Positions 1-8,000 of a stretch of 64,000 nucleotides of DNA are shown piece after piece. The DNA is from Zhengitettix transpicula (lineage: Eukaryota > Arthropoda > Insecta > Orthoptera > Tetrigidae), in the NCBI GenBank assembly GCA_037074705.1, contig JAYJMR010000076.1, positions 62,001 through 126,000 on the forward strand. Direction: 5' to 3'. A program made the translations under genes and the position numbers. The first letter of the stretch is position 1, and the number at the start of each line of letters is the position of its first letter. The notes beneath the pieces are model-generated. The model was not told where the DNA came from and made no database searches. It was given only the letters and a program-made list of their open reading frames with translations.

Positions 1-341
1 TTCACCAACCAAGAAACTAAAAATAACAAAGTCTTATTTCATAATAAATGATTCGTTCTTTATAAAAATTACTCAAACCTGCACTTCTAAAATCTTAATC
101 TATTAATATTAATTAATATATCGTAATATTTCGACGTTTCGACGACAAGTTTGGAATTTCACCAACCAAGAAACTATAAATAACAAAGTCTGATTTCATA
201 ATAAATGATTCGTTCTTTATAAAAATTACTCAAACCTGCACTTCTAAAATCTTATTCTATTAATATTAATTAATATATCATAATATTTCGACGTTTCGAC
301 GACAAGTTTGGAATTTCACCAACCAAGAAACTAAAAATAAA
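1..341 (+). repeat. 157-bp satellite, left fragment (2.2 monomers)
   Basis: Two complete monomers begin at 1 and 158 and a third begins at 315. The spacing of ttcaccaacc is exactly 157 bp each time. The third follows the consensus through ctaaaaataa (monomer position 26) and then departs at accgg just before the assembly gap. These copies carry aagaaacta or aagaaactata at positions 11-22 and gattcg instead of gactcg near position 50, so they are not the same subfamily as the monomers that resume at 4735, which have aagaatcttc and gactcg. Orientation matches the large right-hand array. Identity as the same satellite is certain; whether the two arrays are truly contiguous depends on the gap. 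Confidence 0.97.
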
Positions 342-345
342 CCGG

Positions 346-368
346 NNNNNNNNNNNNNNNNNNNNNNN
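346..368. other. assembly gap, 23 N
   Basis: A run of 23 undetermined bases follows accgg. It lies at the edge of the 157-bp array and before non-satellite sequence. The true length of missing sequence is unknown, so the left junction cannot be read and the contiguity of 1-345 with the rest is only asserted by the scaffold. Confidence 1.
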
Positions 369-466
369 ATTATTATTCAGAAAGACAATAATATTCCATA
401 TTCAGTTGCAGAAACAATGTATTATTTTTATTATTAAATTTCATCACTAATAAGTTTTAAAACTTA
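369..466. other. AT-rich non-satellite spacer
   Basis: About 98 bp that match neither satellite. The sequence is very AT-rich with tattattatt-like runs, plus one less AT-rich stretch around 399-418 (tattcagttgcagaaacaat). No ORF, terminal repeat or RNA gene is visible. It could be the worn end of a mobile element or the single-copy sequence from which the minisatellite to its right grew, but nothing in it decides this. Confidence 0.7.
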
Positions 467-608
467 AAGGGTTCAGTAATTTTAAATTTCAAAGTTCGTT
501 AATTTTTAATTTAGGGGTTCGTTAATTTAAAAATTTAAGGGTTGGTTAATTTTATAATTTAGGGGTTCGTTAATTTTATAATTTAGGGGTTCGGTAGTTT
601 TGTAACCT
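467..608 (+). repeat. 24-bp minisatellite, six units
   Basis: Six head-to-tail units start at 467, 491, 513, 537, 561 and 585. All are 24 bp except the second, which is 22 bp. The pattern is roughly aggggttcgttaatttt followed by ataattt. The last units drift toward gttcggtagttttgtaac. That end closely resembles ggtttggtaattttgtaaac inside every 109-bp monomer further right, so this small array looks related to the 109-bp satellite rather than an independent repeat. Three units contain tttaggg, the plant-type telomere heptamer, but only once per 24 bp, so it is not a telomeric array. Confidence 0.85.
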
Positions 609-661
609 TTTGGGTTTTAGAATTTTATAAAACTTGGGGATTTGAAAAATTTTGTAAACTT
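609..661 (+). repeat. degenerate minisatellite units, transition zone
   Basis: Two longer, diverged units of about 26-27 bp (tttgggttttagaatttt and ttggggatttgaaaaatttt) bridge the 24-bp minisatellite and the first 109-bp monomer. The second already ends in ttttgtaaac, as the 109-bp repeat does. Unit length grows and identity falls across the zone, as expected at an array edge where homogenisation is weak. Confidence 0.65.
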
Positions 662-1377
662 AGGGGTTTGGTAATTTTGTAAACGTATCGTTTGTTTCTT
701 AATTCGTTATAATTAATTTTGGTCTGTAATTTTAAGTAATTAATTATATTCATTAGAAGGTTTGAAACTTGGAGATTTGGTAATTTTGTAAACGTATCAT
801 TTGTTTCTTACTTCGTTATAATTAATTTTGGTCAGTAAAATTAAGTAATTAATTGTATTCATTAGAAGGTTTGAAACTTGGATGTTTGGTAATTTTGTAA
901 ACGTATCATTTGTTTCTTACTTCGTTATAATTAATTTTTGTCATTAATTTTAAGTAATTAATTGTATTTATTAGAAGGTTTGAAACTTGGAGGTTTGGTA
1001 ATTTTGTAAACGTATCATTTGTTTCTTATTTTATAATAATTAATTTCGGTCAGTAATTTTAAGTAATTAATTGTATTCTTAAGAATGTTTGAAACTTGGA
1101 GGTTTGGTAATTTTGTAAACGTATCATTTGTTTCTTATTTTATAATAATTAATTTTGGTCAGTAATTTTAAGTAATAAATTGTATTCTTAAGAAGGTTTG
1201 AAACTTGGATGTTTGGATATTTTGTAAACGTATCGTTTGTTTCTTACTTCGTTATAATTAATTTTTGTCATTAATTTTAAGTAATTTATTGTATTTATTA
1301 GAAGGTTTGAAACTTGGAGGTTTGGTAATTTTGTAAACGTATCATTTGTTTCTTATTTTATAATAATTAATTTTGGT

Positions 1378-2467
1378 CAGTAATTTTAAGTAATTAATTG
1401 TATTCTTAAGAAGGTTTGAAACTTGGAGGTTTGGTAATTTTGTAAACGTATCATTTGTTTCTTATTTTATAATAATTAATTTCGGTCAGTAATTTTAAGT
1501 AATTAATTGTATTTATTAGAAGGTTTGAAACTTGGAGGTTTGGTAATTTTGTAAACGTATCGTTTGTTTCTTACTTCGTTATAATTAATTTTGGTCTGTA
1601 ATATTAAGTAATTAATTGTATTCATTAGAAGGTTTGAAACTTTAATGTTTGGTAATTTTGTAAACGTATCATTTGTTTCTTATTTTATAATAATTAATTT
1701 TGGTCAGTAATTTTAAGTAATTAATTGTATTCTTACGAAGGTTTGAAACTTGGAGGTTTGGTAATTTTGTAAACGTATCATTTGTTTCTTATTTTATAAT
1801 AATTAATTTTGGTCAGTAATTTTAAGTAATTAATTGTATTCTTAAGAAGGTTTGAAACTTGAAGGTTTGGTAATTTTGTAAACGTATCATTTGTTTCTTA
1901 TTTTATAATAATTAATTTTGGTCAGTAATTTTAAGTAATTAATTGTATTTATTAGAAGGTTTGAAACTTGGAGGTTTAATAATTTTGTAAACGTATCATT
2001 TGTTTCTTATTTTATAATAATTAATTTTGGTCAGTAATTTTAAGTAATTAATTGTATTCTTAAGAAGGTTTGAAACTTGGAGGTTTGGTAATTTTGTAAA
2101 CGTATCGTTTGTTTCTTATTTTATAATAATTAATTTTGGTCAGTAATTTTAAGTAATTAATTGTATTCTTAAGAAGGTTTGAAACTTGGAGGTTTGGTAA
2201 TTTTGTAAACGTATCATTTGTTTCTTATTTTATAATAATTAATTTTAATCAGTAATTTTAAGTAATTAATTGTATTTATTAGAAGGTTGGGAACTTGGAG
2301 GTTTGGTAATTTTGTAAACGTATCATTTGTTTCTTATTTTATAATAATTAATTTTGGTCAGTTATTTTAAGTAATTAATTGTATTTATTAGAAGGTTTGA
2401 AACTGGGAGGTTTGGTAATTTTGTAAACGTATCGTTTGTTTCTTATTTTATAATAATTAATTTTTTA
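1378..2467 (+). repeat. 1,090-bp ten-monomer block, copy 1
   Basis: Positions 1378-2495 match 2468-3585 base for base at an offset of 1,090 bp (10 x 109), except for two adjacent bases (aa at 2247-2248 against gg at 3337-3338). Private variants travel together: acttcgttataatt with atattaag at 1572-1616, tttaatgttt at 1641, tattcttacgaagg at 1727, gaggtttaat at 1971, gaaggttggga at 2282 and ttttttacag at 2461. Flanking monomers lack this order. This is a recent tandem duplication of ten monomers. Confidence 0.97.
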
Positions 2468-3585
2468 CAGTAATTTTAAGTAATTAATTGTATTCTTAAG
2501 AAGGTTTGAAACTTGGAGGTTTGGTAATTTTGTAAACGTATCATTTGTTTCTTATTTTATAATAATTAATTTCGGTCAGTAATTTTAAGTAATTAATTGT
2601 ATTTATTAGAAGGTTTGAAACTTGGAGGTTTGGTAATTTTGTAAACGTATCGTTTGTTTCTTACTTCGTTATAATTAATTTTGGTCTGTAATATTAAGTA
2701 ATTAATTGTATTCATTAGAAGGTTTGAAACTTTAATGTTTGGTAATTTTGTAAACGTATCATTTGTTTCTTATTTTATAATAATTAATTTTGGTCAGTAA
2801 TTTTAAGTAATTAATTGTATTCTTACGAAGGTTTGAAACTTGGAGGTTTGGTAATTTTGTAAACGTATCATTTGTTTCTTATTTTATAATAATTAATTTT
2901 GGTCAGTAATTTTAAGTAATTAATTGTATTCTTAAGAAGGTTTGAAACTTGAAGGTTTGGTAATTTTGTAAACGTATCATTTGTTTCTTATTTTATAATA
3001 ATTAATTTTGGTCAGTAATTTTAAGTAATTAATTGTATTTATTAGAAGGTTTGAAACTTGGAGGTTTAATAATTTTGTAAACGTATCATTTGTTTCTTAT
3101 TTTATAATAATTAATTTTGGTCAGTAATTTTAAGTAATTAATTGTATTCTTAAGAAGGTTTGAAACTTGGAGGTTTGGTAATTTTGTAAACGTATCGTTT
3201 GTTTCTTATTTTATAATAATTAATTTTGGTCAGTAATTTTAAGTAATTAATTGTATTCTTAAGAAGGTTTGAAACTTGGAGGTTTGGTAATTTTGTAAAC
3301 GTATCATTTGTTTCTTATTTTATAATAATTAATTTTGGTCAGTAATTTTAAGTAATTAATTGTATTTATTAGAAGGTTGGGAACTTGGAGGTTTGGTAAT
3401 TTTGTAAACGTATCATTTGTTTCTTATTTTATAATAATTAATTTTGGTCAGTTATTTTAAGTAATTAATTGTATTTATTAGAAGGTTTGAAACTGGGAGG
3501 TTTGGTAATTTTGTAAACGTATCGTTTGTTTCTTATTTTATAATAATTAATTTTTTACAGTAATTTTAAGTAATTAATTGTATTC
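2468..3585 (+). repeat. 1,090-bp ten-monomer block, copy 2
   Basis: This is the second copy of the ten-monomer block, about 99.8% identical to copy 1. Identity runs 28 bp past one full period and stops at 3585, where tattcattag replaces tattcttaag. That overlap is the footprint of the misaligned exchange that made the duplication. To its right the monomers become progressively less alike. Confidence 0.97.
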
Positions 3586-4730
3586 ATTAGAAGGTTTGAA
3601 ACTTGGATGTTTGGTAATTTTGTAAACGTATCATTTGTTACTTATTTTAAAATCATTAATTTTGGTCAGTAAATTTAAGTAATTAATTTTATTTATTAGA
3701 AGGTTTGAAACTTGGAGTTTTGGTAATTTTGTAAACGTATCGTTTGTTTCTTACTTCGTTATAATTAATTTTTGTCATTAATTTTAAGTAATTAATTGTA
3801 TTTATTAGAAGGTTGGGAACTTGTAGGTTTGGTAATTTTGTAAACGTATCATTTGTTCCATATTTTATAATCATTAATTTTGGTCAGTAAATTTAAGTAA
3901 TTAATTGTATTTATTAGAAGGTTTGAAACTTGGAGGTTTGGTAATTTTGGAAACGTATCATTTGTTCCTTTTTTTTTAATCATTAATTTTGGTCAGTAAA
4001 TTTAAGTAATTAATTGAATTTATTAGAAGGTTTGAAATTTGGAGGTTTGGTAAATTTGTAAACGTATCGTTTGTTTCTTATTATATAATAATTAATTTTG
4101 GTCAGTAATTTTAAGTAATTAATTGTATTCATTAGAAGGTTTAAAACTTGGATGTTTGGATATTTTGGAAACGTATCGTTTGTTTCTTACTTCGTTATAA
4201 TTAATTAATGGTCTGTAATTTTAAGTAATTAATTGTATTCCTAAGGAGGTTTGAAACTTGGATGTTTGGTGATTTTGTAAACGTATCATTTGTTTCTTAT
4301 TTTATAATAATTAATTTTGGTCAGTAATTTTAAGTAATTAATTGTATTCATTAGAAGGTTAGAAACTTGGATGTTAGTAATTTTGTAAACGTATCGTTTG
4401 TTTCTTATTTTATAATCATTATTTTTGGTCAGTAAATTTAAGTAATTAATTGTATTCATTAGAAGGTTTGAAACTTGGAGTTTTGGTAATTTTGTAAACG
4501 TATCATTTGTTCCTTATTTTATAATCATTTATTTTGGTCAGTAAATTTAAGTAATTAATTTTATTTATTAGAAGGTTTGAAACTTGGAGTTTTGGTTATT
4601 TTGTAAACGTATCATTTGTTCCTTATTTTAAAATAATTGATTTTGGTAAGTTATTTTATGTAATTAATTGTATTCATTAGAAGGTTTGAAACTGGGAGGT
4701 TTGGATATTTTGGAAACGTATCGTTTGTTT

Positions 4731-4740
4731 CTTACATAAT
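4731..4740. other. junction of 109-bp and 157-bp satellites
   Basis: The last 109-bp monomer reads through gtttgtttctta and the 157-bp satellite starts at cataataaatgactcg, with the c at 4735 compatible with both. Counting back from the first full monomer (4853), 4735 is monomer position 40. The junction falls in a short motif the two repeats share, tcttattt-ataataa (tcttattttataata in the 109-bp unit, tcttatttcataata in the 157-bp unit), with the three bases ttt missing. There is no target-site duplication or terminal repeat. Confidence 0.9.
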
Positions 4741-4852
4741 AAATGACTCGTTCTTTATAAAAATTACTGAAACCTGCACTTCTAAAATCTTAATCTATTA
4801 ATATTAATTAATATATCTCAATATTTCGACGTTTCGACGACAAGTTTGGAAT

Positions 4853-5009
4853 TTCACCAACCAAGAATCTTCAAATAACAAAGTCTTATTTCATAATAAA
4901 TGACTCGTTCTTTATAAAAATTACTCAAACCTGCACTTCTAAAATCTTAATCTATTAATATTAATTAATATATCTCAATATTTCGACGTTTCGACGACAA
5001 GTTTGGAAT
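4853..5009 (+). repeat. 157-bp monomer, reference copy
   Basis: First complete monomer of the main array, used for numbering. Landmarks by monomer position: 1-10 ttcaccaacc; 31-50 gtcttatttcataataaatg; 54-55 CpG; 102-113 perfect palindrome attaatattaat; 106-119 perfect palindrome atattaattaatat; 129-136 and 137-144 two exact copies of tttcgacg holding four CpGs in 13 bp; 147-157 aagtttggaat. This copy belongs to the tatctcaat variant found only near the junction. No start codon in it opens a frame of useful length on either strand. Confidence 0.95.
4958..4971. other. perfect 14-bp palindrome in each 157-bp monomer (example)
   Basis: atattaattaatat at monomer positions 106-119 equals its own reverse complement and overlaps a second perfect palindrome, attaatattaat, at 102-113. 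Almost every monomer keeps both; exceptions are single-base variants such as tattatttaat or taattattat. Short dyads are a common property of centromeric satellites and may help cruciform or other non-B structure; that role is inferred, not shown. Confidence 0.85.
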
Positions 5010-8000
5010 TTCACCAACCAAGAATCTTCAAATAACAAAGTCTTATTTCATAATAAATGACTCGTTCTTTATAAAAATTACTCAAACCTGCACTTCTAAA
5101 ATCTTAATCCATTAATATTAATTAATATATCGTAATATTTCGACGTTTCGACGACAAGTTTGGAATTTCACCAACCAAGAATCTTCAAATAACAAAGTCT
5201 TATTTCATAATAAATGACTCGTTCTTTATAAAAATTACTCAAACCTGCACTTCTAAAATCTTAATCCATTAATATTAATTAATATATCGTAATATTTCGA
5301 CGTTTCGACGACAAGTTTGGAATTTCACCAACCAAGAATCTTCAAATAACAAAGTCTTATTTCATAATAAATGACTCGTTCTTTATAAAAATTACTCAAA
5401 CCTGCACTTCTAAAATCTTAATCTATTAATATTAATTAATATATCTCAATATTTCGACGTTTCGACGACAAGTTTGGAATTTCACCAACCAAGAATCTTC
5501 AAATAACAAAGTCTTATTTCATAATAAATGACTCGTTCTTTATAAAAATTACTCAAACCTGCACTTCTAAAATCTTAATCTATTAATATTAATTAATATA
5601 TCGTAATATTTCGACGTTTCGACGACAAGTTTGGAATTTCACCAACCAAGAATCTTCAAATAACAAAGTCTTATTTCATAATAAATGACTCGTTCTTTAT
5701 AAAAATTAGTCAAACCTGCACTTCTAAAATCTTAATCTATTAATATTAATTAATATATCGTAATATTTCGACGTTTCGACGACAAGTTTGGAATTTCACC
5801 AACCAAGAATCTTCAAATAACAAAGTCTTATTTCATAATAAATGACTCGTTCTTTATAAAAATTACTCAAACCTGCACTTCTAAAATCTTAATCTATTAA
5901 TATTAATTAATATATCTCAATATTTCGACGTTTCGACGACAAGTTTGGAATTTCACCAACCAAGAATCTTCAAATAACAAAGTCTTATTTCATAATAAAT
6001 GACTCGTTCTTTATAAAAATTACTCAAACCTGCACTTCTAAAATCTTAATCTATTAATATTAATTAATATATCTCAATATTTCGACGTTTCGACGACAAG
6101 TTTGGAATTTCACCAACCAAGAATCTTCAAATAACAAAGTCTTATTTCATAATAAATGACTCGTTCTTTATAAAAATTACTCAAACCTGCACTTCTAAAA
6201 TCTTAATCTATTAATATTAATTAATATATCTCAATATTTCGACGTTTCGACGACAAGTTTGGAATTTCACCAACCAAGAATCTTCAAATAACAAAGTCTT
6301 ATTTCATAATAAATGACTCGTTCTTTATAAAAATTACTCAAACCTGCACTTCTAAAATCTTAATCTATTAATATTAATTAATATATCGTAATATTTCGAC
6401 GTTTCGACGACAAGTTTGGAATTTCACCAACCAAGAATCTTCAAATAACAAAGTCTTATTTCATAATAAATGACTCGTTCTTTATAAAAATTACTCAAAC
6501 CTGCACTTCTAAAATCTTAATCTATTAATATTAATTAATATATCTCAATATTTCGACGTTTCGACGACAAGTTTGGAATTTCACCAACCAAGAATCTTCA
6601 AATAACAAAGTCTTATTTCATAATAAATGACTCGTTCTTTATAAAAATTACTCAAACCTGCACTTCTAAAATCTTAATCTATTAATATTAATTAATATAT
6701 CTCAATATTTCGACGTTTCGACGACAAGTTTGGAATTTCACCAACCAAGAATCTTCAAATAACAAAGTCTTATTTCATAATAAATGACTCGTTCTTTATA
6801 AAAATTACTCAAACCTGCACTTCTAAAATCTTAATCTATTAATATTAATTAATATATCTCAATATTTCGACGTTTCGACGACAAGTTTGGAATTTCACCA
6901 ACCAAGAATCTTCAAATAACAAAGTCTTATTTCATAATAAATGACTCGTTCTTTATAAAAATTACTCAAACCTGCACTTCTAAAATCTTAATCTATTAAT
7001 ATTAATTAATATATCTCAATATTTCGACGTTTCGACGACAAGTTTGGAATTTCACCAACCAAGAATCTTCAAATAACAAAGTCTTATTTCATAATAAATG
7101 ACTCGTTCTTTATAAAAATTACTCAAACCTGCACTTCTAAAATCTTAATCTATTAATATTAATTAATATATCTCAATATTTCGACGTTTCGACGACAAGT
7201 TTGGAATTTCACCAACCAAGAATCTTCAAATAACAAAGTCTTATTTCATAATAAATGACTCGTTCTTTATAAAAATTACTCAAACCTGCACTTCTAAAAT
7301 CTTAATCTATTAATATTAATTAATATATCGTAATATTTCGACGTTTCGACGACAAGTTTGGAATTTCACCAACCAAGAATCTTCAAATAACAAAGTCTTA
7401 TTTCATAATAAATGACTCGTTCTTTATAAAAATTACTCAAACCTGCACTTCTAAAATCTTAATCTATTAATATTAATTAATATATCGTAATATTTCGACG
7501 TTTCGACGACAAGTTTGGAATTTCACCAACCAAGAATCTTCAAATAACAAAGTCTTATTTCATAATAAATGACTCGTTCTTTATAAAAATTACTCAAACC
7601 TGCACTTCTAAAATCTTAATCTATTAATATTAATTAATATATCCCAATATTTCGACGTTTCGACGACAAGTTTGGAATTTCACCAACCAAGAATCTTCAA
7701 ATAACAAAGTCTTATTTCATAATAAATGACTCGTTCTTTATAAAAATTCCTCAAACCTGCACTTCTAAAATCTTAATCCATTATTATTATTTAATATATC
7801 GTAATATTTCGACGTTTCGACGACAAGTTTGGAATTTCACCAACCAAGAATCTTCAAATAACAAAGTCTTATTTCATAATAAATGACTCGTTCTTTATAA
7901 AAATTACTCAAACCTGCACTTCTAAAATCTTAATCCATTAATATTAATTAATATATCGTAATATTTCGACGTTTCGACGACAAGTTTGGAATTTCACCAA

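Larger units (their letters stand above)
662..4734 (+). repeat. 109-bp satellite array, about 38 monomers
   Basis: The anchor aaacgtatc occurs at 681, 790, 899, 1008, 1117 and so on at 109-bp steps. The last copy is at 4714, exactly 37 x 109 bp after the first, although single-base indels occur between (for example a 1-bp loss near 4371). The consensus is about 22% G+C, with one CpG (in acgt) and a G excess on the + strand. Two variants of the middle segment alternate: acttcgttataatt, common at the array ends, and attttataataatt, dominant in the centre. A second variable site reads tattcttaagaagg, tatttattagaagg or tattcattagaagg. The outer monomers are the most diverged and the centre is homogeneous, the usual pattern for arrays evolving by unequal exchange. 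I do not recognise the family. A 61-codon open frame within it (3689-3874, minus strand) is a repeat artefact. Confidence 0.97.
4735..7250 (+). repeat. 157-bp subarray with tatctcaat variant
   Basis: At monomer positions 119-127 about eleven monomers in this stretch read tatctcaat (for example near 4815, 4972, 5444, 5914, 6071, 6228, 6542, 6699, 6856, 7013 and 7170). I do not find that spelling later in the window, where tatcgtaat and tatcccaat are used. They are almost all linked to aatctattaat. Neighbouring monomers here are close to identical, so this edge of the array has been homogenised recently and locally. Confidence 0.85.

Noticed and set aside
510..590. Plant-type telomere repeat (tttaggg at 510, 558 and 582)
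   Set aside because: The heptamer occurs once per 24-bp unit and is never in tandem, so this is the minisatellite sequence and not interstitial telomere DNA.
3689..3874. 61-codon open reading frame on the minus strand
   Set aside because: It lies wholly within 109-bp monomers and its translation repeats the same phrase (for example YVYK-ITK-like pieces) with the monomer period. It exists only because variant bases remove stops in this copy; neighbouring monomers do not keep it open.
346..4735. Transposon insertion carrying the 109-bp array
   Set aside because: No terminal inverted or long terminal repeats, target-site duplication or coding remnant is visible at the readable right edge. The left edge is hidden by the gap, so the idea is unsupported rather than disproved.
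4903..4925. TATA-like promoter (tttataaaaatt) in each monomer
   Set aside because: A TATA-like string is expected in a 73% A+T repeat, and no other promoter element or transcript unit accompanies it.
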